A stretch of DNA of 64,000 nucleotides from Amborella trichopoda (GCF_000471905.2 NW_006499751.1:6280523-6344522), one strand, 5' to 3'; shown: positions 35,023 to 47,966, counted from the first letter of the stretch. Numbers and translations are program-made. The notes: generated from the sequence alone by a model not told the origin.

Positions 35023-36888
35023 CATTGGTGGAAAATTGCACGTTAGAGAATGGGTAGACGAGTGCACATTAAAGCGCGGTTGGATGAGTGTGCAGGTAGA
35101 AGTAGAGTGGGAGTAGGGCCTGCCCTAGGCGTGGGTTAGTAACCCCAGGCGACAAAGAATGAGAGAGGAGAGAAGGTGAGAAGGAAAGGAGAAGAGGAGA
35201 GAGAGTGTACTTATGGTATGTGTGTTCTTAGGTACACCTCCGTGAGTCCTCTTTGAGGCACATGAGAGAGAAGGTTTGGGTTTAGGTGGAGTGTGGTGTA
35301 TGGGATGTGGTGTACGAAATGGGTTAAGGTGGACTAGGGAATGAGCTGTGGTGTATGGTGCTATAGGGGTATTTCTCTCTTTAGGAAAACGTTTCTCTCC
35401 TCTCTTGCTGGTTTTTAACTCACAAGCAAAAGCACAACAGTTAAGCAAGGCACTCCAAATGCTCAAATGTTATTAGAATTCAAAGGCCAACCTTGCAACT
35501 TTTCCTACCTTCAGTACAAGTGACATGGGTTTCCTTATATAGAGCAACCACTAAATAGGGGTGGAATGCTCAAAAGTACCAGAAATTGACAAAAAATATA
35601 GATTTAATGAATTAAAATAATCATCCCAAAATTTGACCAAGTGACTAAATTGCCCTTAAGCACTTTTTGGCAAATGACAAAACTATCCCTCCACGAGGGG
35701 CCTCTTGTCATGGCTAGTCTTCGGAAGCTTTTTCGGACACCTGGGATGGTAATTTGGGCGGTCAATCATCATAGAAATGATGCTTGCATTCTTTTGAACG
35801 TTTTGATACCCTTTAATTGCCTTGAAACATATTTTTCAAGAAGAACCCAAAATCCAGCCAAGTTCATATACTTTGCAAATATTTAAGCACCAATGTAGCT
35901 TGATTTGTGATGTTCCAAGTCTTCATTTTTGTCACAAATTGTAGAGGACACTGTCATAATCATTTTCTAGTAATTTTTGTATGTTTTGGTCTGGAATTAA
36001 GCTTTTTCCAATTTCGGGAGGTTGCCGAAAAATGGGTTTTCGACAACTGAAAAATCGTGTGTTTCTTCCACCTCAAAATTTACATCATCCAGCTTCCAAT
36101 TAAGTAAGAAAATTGTACCAAACTGTAGCTCTTTGACACACGGTCGTAACAAACCCATTTTTACGATGATCCATCATCAAAATCTTGAGTTATGGCCTTC
36201 TAAAGAATTGGATGTTTTCTTATGAATTCACACATTTCTGGGCACATATTCTCTCTAGAAATTCTTTTACTTTAGGTCAAGCCAAGATGCATGCCTTATA
36301 CCAAAATGATGGGGTTGTCAAGATCTAGTTTGTGTCCAAATTTGAGCTTTATTGGACTAAAAACGAGCAAGATATGATCATTTGAAAACCCTTACGATAT
36401 GAGAAGACACAATTTCCACAAATGGAAACTGGTTCGTTGAGGCCACATCGCAATAGAGTAAAACCCACCATTTTATGGTAAGTTAGGCCCCAAATGGTCC
36501 CGAAGGTGATTGAGCTAAAATTCGATACCTCAAGGTTTTTCGACGATCCGGATTCAATGGCAGCGATCTGGTACTATCTTGAGACCTAGTTGTAGGGACC
36601 ACTTTCAGCATGATAGGAGTTGGACTTGAAAATCGAGTTTAGTTCTGATTATATCAAAACTTATCAGAATGTGACAAAACTTTGTGAATGTCCTCCAAGT
36701 ATTCCAAACTACTATTTTCATGCATGTTGAAGCCGTTCCGATACTTCTTTAGAGGTTGCCCAGTTTCAAGCTTAATCTTGCAATGTTCACATGGTTTGGA
36801 GGTGTATTGGGTAAGGACCAGGTTGCTATTGGCTCTCTTTTTATTCGCTTCGAGGATACAAGTACGTCAAAAATGACATATAACAACT
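35023..36888 (-). repeat. E0 LTR, right part (U3)
   Basis: Starts with two to three 26-bp minisatellite units, then a GA-rich stretch, then a diverged U3. It ends ATATAACA followed by CTTACCCCATCGAATGCTGC, the diverged form of the junction found beside the other 3' LTRs. Minus-strand TATA near 35535-35545. No gene seen. E0 belongs to a sister family of the main one. Confidence 0.5.
35530..35550 (-). promoter_or_regulatory. TATA box of the E0 LTR
   Basis: Plus-strand TTCCTTATATAGAGCAACC reads GCTCTATATAAGG on the minus strand, at the place in U3 expected from the related LTRs. Confidence 0.5.
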
Positions 36889-37638
36889 TACCCCATCGAA
36901 TGCTGCTCTTCGAGAGAAGTAAGAAGTGTAACATTCAGAACAAAATTTTCGTTGAAGTTCATCTTTTGAATCACTACTAAGACATTGGTATTGCCTCTTA
37001 AAAATATTTTTCTTCTCGATCACCGGGATCAACACGATCCTTGAGGGGGAGACCATGCTAAGCTTCTTCCCTGATGGGATGACCAAAGTGAATTCTAGCA
37101 ACCTAAGGGCCCTCTTTAAGGGCTTCCCTCCCTATATCACTAGAGCCTGTTTTTTAGGAATGTGCTGACCGGGGGTCTTGTGGGCTTGCTACCAATCCAG
37201 TGGTAGGGGAAGGGCTGATCTGATTTTCAGCCAGTAGCTTCCAATTCTTCAGCCCTTGTGTGAGTGCCGTTTCAAAGGCTTGCTCCCACATCAAGAAACC
37301 TCCTTTTATTGCACCAGTTGAGTGCCCCTGAAGGAATTTATCCCAGTGTGGTGAGAACTTCTTTTTTTATTTTTTGAGAAGGGTTGGTTTGATTTTTACC
37401 CAGTACCTTCCAATTATTCATCTTTAAGTGAGTGCCTTTTTCAAGGGCTTGCTCCCACATTAGAAAATATCTTCTTTTCCTCTAAGTGAGTGCCTTTTCA
37501 TCGACTTCTCCCACATTAGAAAACATCTTCTTTGCTTTTAAGTGAGTGCCTTTTCAGGGGCTATCTCCCACAATAGAAAAAATGTTCTTCTTCTCTAAGT
37601 GAGTGCCTTTTCAGGAGATTTCTCTCACATTAGAAAAC
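36889..37638 (-). other. E0 3' UTR, first part
   Basis: Begins with the junction motif and then non-coding sequence. From 37370 a minisatellite with unit of about 60 bp (AAGTGAGTGCCTTTTCAGGG, then CTCCCACATTAGAAAACATC) runs up to the E4 insertion. The same array resumes at 50662. Confidence 0.55.
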
Positions 37639-37643
37639 ATCTT
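37370..37643. repeat. About 60-bp minisatellite in the E0 3' UTR, left half
   Basis: Four to five copies of the AAGTGAGTGCCTTTTC/CCCACATTAGAAAACATCTT unit. The last unit is split by E4, and the other half of the array is 50662-50910. Confidence 0.85.
37639..37643 (+). other. Target site duplication of E4, left copy (ATCTT)
   Basis: ATCTT, identical to 50662-50666 on the far side of E4. Confidence 0.85.
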
Positions 37644-40335
37644 TTGTTAAGTGCCTCAATCTCACCCTCTAGATCTAGATGATCTGGCGACACGTATCTC
37701 AGGTTTCTGGTGAACCCAAGATTTGGGATCACTCTCTCGGAACATTGCTCAAGAGCAAGGGAAGGTATACCAACAGATGAAAAAGGAATTTAAGGTGGGT
37801 TCGGGTCTTACTCAAGCTGGTTCACGTGGGCGGCCACTTAGATCATGAAGAAAGGCCCCTAGCTGCTTTAGCTGGTTCCGAATCGCCTCCCTTGACCTGC
37901 AATCCTCTTGTTTTCGGCACAATATTTATATGGTTAATTTGCAAGATAAGTGAGTCGAAGGGACCCACCCTTATCTAAGGGTGCATTCATGTGAGAGAAT
38001 AATGAAATGGAAAGTTCAAATAATGATAGAAAAGAGAAGGGAACTTGATGAGGGGTGAGACTAGCATGACAGCTGAAAAGTGACCGACTCGGAGTGTTAA
38101 CAAGATGGGCATGGTTCTCAAGACCAACACGATGACAATACTACTCGAAACCGAGGCCGATATGGCGGTGCTAGGCTAAGTCTACCCTCAATCAAGTGAG
38201 AAGAGACTACAAGAGTGCGAAGAGAAAGAGAGCGACATAGCGGAGGGGGAAGAACGGAGACGGCATTGGGCATCGCCGTTGGCATCATGAGAACACATCG
38301 CTTCCATTGCAGGTGGTGATTGCTTCTGGTGAGGCTCACGACGATAGCTCCCCATGAGACACACGATGTTAGATGGAGAATACGAGAGAAGCCCACGGAC
38401 GGTAATAAGCGTTGCCGTTGGCAACACGAGGAGGTAACACGTCCCTTACGGACAGCGATATCTCCTGACGAGGTGCACGACGATGGGCATAGAGAGGCGC
38501 GGAAGGAGACGCACGTGGAGACGAGTATTGCCGTAACCCTTTGCGGACAATAATGAACATCGCCCCCTGCAACAGTCACGCTACAGGATGAAGTCCCTGC
38601 AGACGGTAATAGGCTTCGTTATCCGCGCTCCTCGCTGAGATGTCGAGGATATGTCTGCGACGGCGATGAGCAGCACCGTCTGCAAGCCTCGATAGGAGAT
38701 AGAGAATGAAAAAGAGGGAGAGGGATGCTCACGCATGGCCCTGCCATCACCATGCGTGACCTGTGAGACTTCAAGAGAGGCATGCACGACATTGCCCCTG
38801 CCCTGCATGGCCTCTGAGAGGAGCTCAGATGGAGAAGAAGAAGAAGGAAGAGTGAAAGAGAGAGAAGAAAATAAAAGGAAGAGAGGGAAGATTTACCTCG
38901 AGCTTAAGGGTATCCGTCTAAAAGTTTCTTTCACTGTACTCCCTCTCTCCAAAATTGACACAACGATGAGAAGAAGGAGAAATTTTATAAAGTAAAAACT
39001 CTTTCTTTGTGTATTATGAGCGTGTGCCTATTACCTCCTATGTATAATGATGGTACGTGGTATGTATAGAATTTGCTCCATATATGGGTGGATGATCAAA
39101 AGTAACTCTAATTGCTAGAAATTAAGATTAAATTGAGTTAAAAAAAATTAGAAAATAGGGTGCAAAATGACAGATTTTCCCCTTCCTAAAAATTTGTGGA
39201 ATTTCAGAACAGTCCTTGTGTTGCCCTAGAACGTGCATGATTTTTCATGGATGATCCGCGGTCGTTCTGATGCCCGATAGATCGAAAGATGATTTTTTTT
39301 TTATAGGGCTTGACATGGTGATCGTTTTGATACCAATTTCGAGCCATCGATCATGTTTTTAGCACACGATCTTGTGACTTGAAATTTGAATGGATCTTGA
39401 AACTTTGGATCGATAGTGTGCTTGTTCCTTAGTGTTTTTCGATGCTTTCTTCATTGGATCATACTGAGCATGCCGTTATGTTTGTGGGGCAACAAATGCA
39501 GCTCGATTCCGTGCTCGAATGAAGATTTTGCAACTTTGGAATTTTGGCCATAATATGAAATTTCAGCGACGGAATTTGCAATCACTTTGTCGGCTTCATG
39601 TGCAGAATCCGACCATTCGTCTTATACGGGGTTCGGGTCAAATATAGCTCGAGACTTTACTCACGGATGGAATTGATCTCGGATCGATTGGGCCACGAGC
39701 AGCATGATTTGGCTGCTTGAGCGAGGAACGATGCTGTTGAATTTCCTGCACTTTCTTCACGGATAAGCAACTTCTCTCTAGCTTTTCTTCACGGTCGGGC
39801 GTCGTCGCGGGGCGTGCCACATATCGAAATGCTCGTCTTGACGAGACGAACATGCTCACTAAATTTGAGCACGATCCGACTTGGGATGGGCGATATATGA
39901 GCATCGAAAATCACTATTCATGACTGTCCCTTCAATGGTGTGGAGTTGCAGGTGGCCGCACGGGAATAGCATGCGGCTCCTCCTGTTTCACTATTTTACC
40001 GATAACGTCTTCCTTGTGTGTCTGTTTAAGTTGAAATTTGACCCTTAAGGGTTTCAAACCGTGCCGGATCCAATGGTAGTGGTCCCACAACAAATTGAGA
40101 TATTGAAAATGTAGCTCTAGTTATAGGGTCTGTTTCAGGGTGCTAGAGGTCGATTCTGCCGAAACTGTTTCTCAGTCTGCACTACCTTAGACATGTCGGA
40201 ATGCAGTGAAACTTGGCAGGAGATTTGAGAGTCCTCAAGAAGACCTTGACTAGTTTTGAGGCTGTCGAAATTTCCACTGTTTGCTAGACTTTTATTGAGA
40301 GGGGGCCCAATGATGATGAAAAATATATTCCAACA
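37644..40335 (-). repeat. E4 3' LTR
   Basis: 2692 bp. The outer terminus has decayed to TTGTTAAGTG (normally TGGTTAGGTG); the inner end is CCAACA. Middle module of the GCGAT type (38010-38900). Minus-strand TATA-like site near 39058-39070 (GGTATGTATAGAATTTG on plus). Confidence 0.85.
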
Positions 40336-41640
40336 GCATGCTCCATCGAATGTTGTACTGCGAGAGAATTGAGGAGTGCAATCATTCGGGAAGTTTGAGG
40401 GATCCTGTTGAAGTTCGCACCCTCAAGGGACTATTTACTATTATGAAGTGTGAGGCTTTTTTAGAGACCTCCTCGGACCAAATCAGGCCTATCTAAAGGC
40501 AAAATACTATGAAACTTTGGTCGGTATTGTTCGCTGCTACACCAGGTTTTATTTTGATGTTCAGGTTATCTCTATCATTGCGAGGAATACCCTGAAATCT
40601 TTGGAAGGTTAGGCCCTGACTTCGTCAATTTCTTGCCTTTATGATGGTCTTTTAGCATTTCAGAGGGATCTTTTGGTTTTCATCCTCACTCTCAAGGACA
40701 CTTGTTGCCGTTGATGTTGAAATGTGGGAGATCTTATGCGGCTCCCATTCCTTGATCAGCTAATTTGCATTATTGATGTTTGGGAGATCTTCTGCAACTC
40801 TCACTCCCTGATGAGCCAATTTGTGTTGTGATTGGATGCTGGCATTTGACGATTTTAGGTAGACCTCATTAGCCAGGCTTGTGACTGTTTGGAAATTGAG
40901 TCTCGACTGAGGCGACGGTAGTGCGTTAACCTGTTTTGTCGGTCCATGCGCCCTTTCGTGGGTTTTCACTTGAACATGGGAAGTGGCGTTGTAAAGATGA
41001 TTTTCACCAACTTATGTTATTTTTGAGCTCTTTTACCCATGACCTCGAGGTCATGTCACCTTTTCATCTATTTTTTCTCACGATGTCATTTTGGGGTTTT
41101 CGTCATGCCTGGGTATTGTTTTCACGAAATTCTTTTATTCATGGTTTCGTGACCATGCCCATTCGTCATTTTTACTCATGGCGTTCCCTTGTACAGGTGT
41201 ACACCATGCCTGTTTTTCATGTGTTGACCGGTTTAGGGTCATGCCTTCAAGACCGATGCAAAGCCTTTTTTTGTCATGCGGTCAGGACGTGCACTATAGT
41301 TTAGGGTCATACAGTTGGACCGTGATGGTGATGAATGGATATCTGTTGAGGCCATGGAGTGAGTATGGTGATAGTTACGACTCTCTTTGAGAAGATGGCA
41401 CAAAGCTACCTATGAAGGATGAATGGTGGGTGAAGAGTGGTGACCCACTAGGTGATGGAGAGTAGGGGTGGCGAGATGACTCGCTATTTCGTGAGCATGG
41501 GTGAGACTCACTGGGAATGATGAAAGATGGCAATGATGAATGGGCTCACTAGGGAGGTAATGAAGGTAGTGCTCGCACACGAACGAGCTGGCTAGTGAAG
41601 ACATGCGTGAAGGTGTATGGAAAGGGCGTGTGTGCATGTA
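40336..41640 (-). other. E4 3' UTR, non-repetitive part, with purine junction
   Basis: Opens with GCATGCTCCATCGAATGTTG at the LTR, the conserved junction (minus-strand purine tract degraded), followed by non-coding sequence collinear with E1 and E2. Two copies of the GGAGATCTTATG unit near 40725-40820. Confidence 0.6.
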
Positions 41641-41920
41641 TGGGGGCGTATTTAAGGTCATTCCTCTTGGACCTAAGTGAACCAGTTAAATGTCATGCAG
41701 CTAAGACATGCATTATGGTTTGAGGTCATATGGCTTGGACCGTGGTCATGCAGTTTAAAGTCATGCAACCAGGACTGTACAGTTTAAGGTCGTGCGACTA
41801 GACCTCCGCTATAGTTGCAGTTTAAAGGTCAAGCAACACAGACCAGGGCAGTGCAGTTTAAGGTCGTGCAACATGGACCAGGGCTGTGCAGTTTAAGGTC
41901 GTGTAGCACGAACCGGTAAG
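41640..41920. repeat. E4 3' UTR minisatellite, block 1
   Basis: About seven GTTTAAGGTCATGCA units (also GTCGTGCAACATGGACCAG variants). Confidence 0.8.
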
Positions 41921-42399
41921 TAGGTCGCCATGAAGGTAAGACTCCATGGAGGATAGGTCTATGGATAACAATCTGACTCCCTGAGGATAAAGATAGTTAA
42001 GACTATACACAAGCAGATAGGTTTAGATAAAGGCGGTAACCCTACGAGGAGTGGCAGGCAAAAGGGACTTCATTGGGGATTAGGAGGGCCAGTGTGAGTC
42101 CTCAAGGCTAATGAGTGATGGCATGCATGTGACTCTGCTGAGAATGATAAGCTAGAACACATATGAATGTCCCTAAGCGTTTAAGGGATAAGAATGTCCC
42201 TAACTCCTTGGGGATAATGGGTCACAGTAGGATGTGACTGTCACTGGGATGTTGGCGCAAAACAAACCCATTGGGGATTAAAGGGGTAGGCATGACCTTT
42301 GCATACATCTAACTCCACTAGGGGTGTGGATGAAATAACCTTAGCGAAGAGGTAGTCCATCTTTCAGTTAAAGTTATACGTAGGGGTCATTTATCACAC

Positions 42400-43200
42400 C
42401 GTGCGTTACAATTTTAGGGTCTTGTAGCTTGGACCATGCAGTTTAAGGCCATGCAACTAGACCTCCGCTACAGTTTAAAGTCATGTAGTTTGGACAGTGA
42501 TGCTAAGCCTTTTAATTTCATGCAGTCAGGACATGCACTATGGTTTAAGGTCATACAGCTGGACCATGGTTGTGCAATTTAGGGTCATGCAACGAGGATT
42601 GTGTAGTTTAAGGTCATGCAACTAGACCTCTACTACATTTTATAGTCATGTATTTAAGACCATGGCTGTGCAGTTTAAGGTCAGGCAGCACGGACCAGAG
42701 CTGTGCAGTTTAAGGTCAGGCAGCACGGACCAGAGCTGTGCAGTTTAAGGTCATGCAGCACAGACCAGTAGCTATGCAGTTTAAGGTCATGTAGCACGAA
42801 CCGAGGCTGTGCGGTTTAAGGTCATGCAGCAAGGACCATGGGTTGTGCAGTTTAGGGTCATGCAGCACGGACCAGTAGCTGTGCAGTTTAAGATCATGCA
42901 TCACGTATTGTGGCTTGTGCAGTTTAAGGTCATGCAGCATGAACCAGTAGCTGTGCAATTTAAGGTCATGCAGCACAGACCATGGCTTGTGTAGTTTAGG
43001 GTAATGCATCATGGACCATGGCTTGTGCAGTTTAAGGCCATGTAGCACGGACTAGTAGCTGTGTAGTTTAAGGTCATGCAGCACAGACCATGGCTTGTGC
43101 AGTTTAGGGTCATGCAGCACAGACCATGGCTGTGCAGTTTAGGGTCATACAACATGGACTATGGCTTGTGCAGTTTAAGATCATGCAGCATAAACCAGTA
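42400..43200. repeat. E4 3' UTR minisatellite, block 2
   Basis: About 20 units of GTTTAAGGTCATGCAGCACG with GACCAGTAGCTGTGCA or GACCATGGCTTGTGCA, about 36-37 bp each. Two unit types alternate in part of the array. An open frame of HDLKLHK-type repeats on the minus strand is an effect of the tandem unit. Confidence 0.9.
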
Positions 43201-43369
43201 CGCTTTGAGGGACTCCATGGGGAACAAAGCCGTCACCAGAGACTGGACTCCCTGAGGAGAGAAACTATGGTACAGGGAATGAACTTCATGAGGAGGACAA
43301 TGGTCCAGATGGGAGTGTCATGGCATGCGTGTGGCACTAAGTGTTGAATGGCGCATGCGACTTTAGGCC

Positions 43370-43610
43370 TATTGTGAAGCGCATGATATTTCCTTCTGAT
43401 AAGACGTCGAGTGCTGGTTTCTCAGTGAGGCACGCAGTGATAACCCTTAGGTGAAGCGCATGGCGATAATCTCTGGGTAAAGCGTGCGGTGATGGTTCCT
43501 TGACGATGCACGCTGCGATAACCTTGATGAGGTGCGTGGCGATAGCCCCCTGATGAAGCGCGCGACAGTAGCCTTTGGGTGAAGCGCACGGCGATGACCC
43601 TTTTGGGTCT
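43370..43610. repeat. GCGCACGGCGATAG minisatellite in E4
   Basis: About six units around GTGAAGCGCATGGCGATA, homologous to 17450-17790 in E1 and 27450-27660 in E2. Confidence 0.7.
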
Positions 43611-43619
43611 CGGTTTTGA

Positions 43620-44219
43620 CCCACCCTGGTCTGGTCTTATTGCCCTCATGAGCTGAGGACTGGACCGTCATTTCATCTTTGTTGAGGGTAATTTGTAGCA
43701 CTACTTAGTATAAAAGGGGGAAAACCGCATTTTACTATTTTATCAAAGGGTAAAACAGTTGAAGAGTTTTAGAGAGAGAGAGAGAGCCAAAGCTTTTGGC
43801 AAGAGATTTCTGACGAGAACTTCCCAGCCAAAATTTACAGAGGTCTTCAGGACCTTTTCTGGCGAGCTTCAGGAAGTTGCAAAGCTTTGTACCATGATTG
43901 CGAACATTTTAGGGGAGTGTCAAGGTTCTCTAAGGGGGAAATATGGCTTCTCAGAGCCTTAAAGGGTTTTGCAAAAGTGCTCTGCTGAAGCTTGAGTGTT
44001 TCTCCAGTAGTTCTGCGGCTGTTGGGAAGGTTGTAGAAGGTTCAGGGGGCTCTGTCAGTCCTCTGGTTATTGGAGGAGTAGAAGAGTTAGAATGTTACGG
44101 GCAACTTTTTATGTCATCGCCGAAATTGGACCCTTGCAGGGGGTATTTTAGGTCTTGCCCCGGCTTTGACCGTCGTGGGGTGCTTTTAGCATCGTCACCC
44201 ATATTGCAGGAATCTTAAG
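43620..44219 (-). other. E4 linker between 3' UTR repeats and gag end
   Basis: No domain seen. Bases 43620-43770 match E1 17800-17950, including a plus-strand TATAAAAGGGG at about 43705. Bases 44025-44065 match E2 27680-27720. This is where a pol gene would lie if E4 were autonomous; nothing of pol is recognisable. Confidence 0.5.
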
Positions 44220-47200
44220 CTGCTGGTGATTCAGGGATGTCCGCCTGATTGGATGAAAGGACAAGGTGAGCTGCCCCTGGGATGAAGTCTTGCAAGGTCG
44301 ACAAAGGAGGAAGAGGCCTGAGAAATTCTTCCTCGACCGGTGGCTGAGGGATACGATTCCTTCGATGGGCTGACCAGGGTGCTCGTCGTCTCCTTCTGGA
44401 TCCCTGAGGAAGTGTTTGGATTGCCATATCAGGTAGGTGAGTAGTCCTAGCTTGGTGGACTGACTAACACTTTAGGGATTTGAGCCTGCTTCGCCCATGG
44501 TATACTTTCCAGGGCTGAGAGGTCGAAGGCTTTGAAGGGTCCAGTGTATGCTCATGAGGGTCTTGTAGTGTGGCTTCCTCTAGAATGGGAGAGTCGGCTT
44601 GGAAGTGTTCATGGAGGATGGCATAAACAATGTGGCCTTCTTGGACTTTTTTTTGGGACTATAGCTTCGAATCCAGAGCACTCTTTGAGTTTGTGGTCCC
44701 ATACTTGGTGATATGGGCACCAGAGTTTTTTTGTGCCTAGGGCAAGGCTCCTTGGCTGCCTGATGGGCATGTGAGTGATGAGGCCCTGTTGGAACATTGC
44801 CTCGAAGAGGGATTGCAGAGCGTTTAGTTTAGTGTTTCCTTGGGATTGTGATGGAAGGTCTTCTTGCATAGGCAGAAGAGGGACTTGAGGGTGTCCTCTT
44901 AGGTTGCCTTGGACTTCTTGGCACTGCTACATCTTCTTTGCCAAGGGTTCATGGAAGTCAGTGCATTCGCTGACATCATGGCCTTGTATCTGGTGGTACG
45001 CGCACCAGAGGTCCTTAGTTCCTACAGATAGGACTTAGGTTTCCTTGTTGACTTGGGTGTGACGAGTCCTTCTTCGAGTATTATTGCGAAAAATACATGG
45101 AGGATGGCGGGGGCGTCGTCACCCTCCTGGATTGTTACTATGTGAGAAGCCTCAGTTGCCCTAGACGCCTTCTTCAACTCTTTGAGCTATCTAACCCTTG
45201 TTAATAAGGGTTGCAATAGTGTCGTTAAGCTTATAGTAGTCATGAGTAGGATGGCCTACTATCCTGTGATAGGCGCAGCACCTCTCATTTGTCTCCTGAG
45301 CAGTTGCCTTGTCGGTGTTGACCTCCGGTAGCTGGATCATGTTCTTTTCTAACAGTAGTCGAAGCAGTGCAAGAGTTCACTCCTTGTCGAAGGGGTAAAC
45401 TTTGTTTTGGTGCTGGATCCAGAAGTCATTTCGCTTAGAATTTTTAGGAGGGGGGACCTCATTGTAGGATTGCTGCTTGCCCCGGGCCTGAGGGGTCTAT
45501 GCCTGGGAGAGGTTCACGGTTTGAGGATCCGCACTCTTAGTGTCAGTCATGGTGACGACCATGCTGATCACTGCCTTTTGATTGCCTTGCCTGATGGAAC
45601 GAGAATTTAAGCCGGAGGGTTGCTGTCGAGAGTTTCCATGGTGCTTAAACAATCACGCAATACAAACTGCCTTAGAGATGAGCTTTGACATGGAGGGTGG
45701 ATTCGATGCCTCGACATGCAGGGCTATCCCAGGGAGAATATTCCATATGCAGGTTTGGAGTGGCATGAAAGGTTGCCAGCTCTCTCCATCAGGCGATGAA
45801 CTTGTCAACCGGCTCGCCAAGGTCTTTCATCAGAGTAAGGAGCTCGATGGCTTCCACGTTCATTTGGACTTCATAAAAGCATTAGTAAAAAAACTGCTCC
45901 ATTATTGCCATGTGTGCAACGAGTTTGGAGGTAGCAGAGCATACCACTGAAAGGCTAGCCCTTCAAGAGTTTCGACAAACTAACGGAGGAGAAGTTGCCC
46001 GTCAGTTGTTGTCTCCCTACAAACTGCTTGTAAGTGGTCGATATACTGGTGAGGGGACGTTGTACCGTTGAACAGGGGGAGTTTCCCATTTTGGTTGTTT
46101 AGGGGAAACAACACCTGGTCAACGTACATGGGGTATGGCTTCTGATAAAGCATCGCCTCCTACATGCTTGAGAACTTGTTCTTGAGGCTATGGGCCACCA
46201 TAGCATCTATGTCGGTTTGGGAGACCCCGCGTGAAGCAGAACTGTCTTGGCAGGCTGGTGGGGGAGTTTTCTTAGGAACCGTGTTGTCACCAGTCAAGGC
46301 ATCGGTCGAAGAAGGGGACCTGGAGGCTTTTAGGCATTTCATCATTTCAAGGCTGGATTACATCATTATCTAAAACTTGTTCATCCGTTCTTCTTTAGCG
46401 TCATCCGGATCTTCTATCACCATGACACTGACCATCTCTTCTGGAGGGTCATAGCTTAGTGGCGTAGCGGACGGGTGTTGTTAGCGAGTCGTGGTTGGAA
46501 AGTCAGCAAGCAGGGGTTCATCTTGCCCCGACTTGACTCGAACCTTTTATGCCGATCTTGTGGGGGCCGATTCTCTATGGTCTTGGGACAGTGGCTTCTA
46601 GATAGTGATGATCGAGAAATATTCTTGGACCTGCTCTGGTTCTAGAGTTTGGAGAGGGAAGAAGGGATTATGAGGTAGGAGATCACCAAGGGTAGTGGCC
46701 TCAATTGCCTTGGAGGCTTGTTTGGTCATGATTTGCAGACCCTTCTTTTACTTAATTCTTAGACGGTTGTGGACTTTATTCCATAACCCAGCTTGAGACC
46801 TGGACAGCCCTGCTTTCTTTGTGCATGCGAGGGTTGTGTTCATGAGTTGGAGCCGAGAGTGGGGTCCAAGGACAGAAGACAACCTGGGATTTTGCCTTGG
46901 AGGTTGGAGGCTTTTGTCTGACATTAGGCCGCTGCCCCGAATCCCTCTGGCTCAAGATGGTACTCTTAGGGAAGACCTCTTAGTACCAGGGCTCGAGGTG
47001 CTCGACTGGTGTCGTGAGAGTGATGGAGGAAGTAGCTGGTTCATGACTTCACCTGAGACTAGACCAGGGAGGAACCTACAGAGTTGGTGTGTGTACACCT
47101 TTAGGGTTAGCCGTCTGAGTGACTTGAGAGTCAGCCTGGGCTCGGTCGATGGGTTCGACCTGCGAGCTTGTGTCTGTGAGGGACCGGGAAGGAGCCCATC

Positions 47201-47878
47201 TCTCAAAGGGTGAAGCTGTGTGTGTTGAGAGGGAGGATGGAGTGATTGACCCTCATGTGCATAGAGCTAGTGCTGCCCCGAGCTGTGGGAAGTAGGTGTA
47301 TGGCATGTGCAGGGTTCGGCCTGAGAAGGCCTAGTCCTGGACATGAGTTCGAGGAAGCATGGAATATTCCCCGAGGTGTGGCTCGAGTGGTTGGATCACA
47401 AGCCAGTAAATATGTCGAGTGGTAGAGGTTGTAGGGTCTCCGCCTCGGTGTATCGAGCCTCTAGGTGTAGGGGTTCGAAATGGCGAAGGAGTATGGGGGG
47501 TTGCCTTGCTGTGAACCTCAAGAGTGACGACAACCTACTTGCCTTTCATGAAAGTGGTGGAGGCAGCCTTCTGTGCCTCAACAATATGACCGGCAAGAAA
47601 CTTGCCGATAACGGAGTGCGTGTTGTGTGTGGTAGATGTGCTACCAATGCAAGGGCCTTGGTGGAGGGTACACTAGGGCGAGGAAGTGAGGAGTCAGGGA
47701 CCTTTAAGTCCCCTCTCACACCAACCCAGGAAAGAACCTGGGAGACGAACTGTGAGTCGCGACTCAGCAAGAGAGTAGGGAAGGAAGCTTGAGCAGTTTG
47801 CTTCCCTGAGACAGTCACGAGTGTGGGGATAAGGAAGTCCTCGACTCGAATGAACGGGTTGAACAACCCAGATGCCAT
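44220..47878 (-). pseudogene. gag: E4 gag, decayed
   Basis: Minus strand, start codon placed at 47878, 66 bases after the primer site. N-terminus MASGLFNPFIRVEDFLIPT is conserved in EP. A Pro/Ser-rich stretch follows. The retrotransposon Gag core is at about 45870-46140: PLFNGTTSPHQYIDHLQAV, then FVETLEG, AFQWYALLPPNSLHTW. Next come three zinc-knuckle-like modules with C-x2-H-x4-H-x4-C spacing: CAYHRIVGHPTHDY near 45230-45290 (last Cys lost), WCAYHQIQGHDVSEC near 44950-45005, and WCPYHQVWDHKLKEC near 44670-44720. It ends in a basic tail (GSRRRRRAPW, near 44390). Gag would form the particle and bind the RNA. Stops and frameshifts occur throughout. Homology to E1 gag is clear. Confidence 0.75.
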
Positions 47879-47943
47879 AGAAATTAATGCATAAAGTAAA
47901 GAGAATACTGGTCAAACAAGAGCGAACCGACTAAGGAGTAGTA

Positions 47944-47963
47944 AGTCCCTAGTGGATTCGCCA
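47944..47963 (-). other. Primer binding site of E4 (tRNA-Arg type)
   Basis: On the minus strand TGGCGAATCCACTAGGGACT, two to three changes from the EP site, placed three bases (GCT) from the LTR end as in EP. Confidence 0.8.
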
Positions 47964-47966
47964 AGC

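Noticed and set aside
42716..43048. 110-codon minus-strand frame with HDLKLHKPWS repeats, like a repeat protein
   Set aside because: The peptide repeat follows exactly from the 36-37 bp minisatellite unit; two units switch between frames and the opposite strand is open as well.
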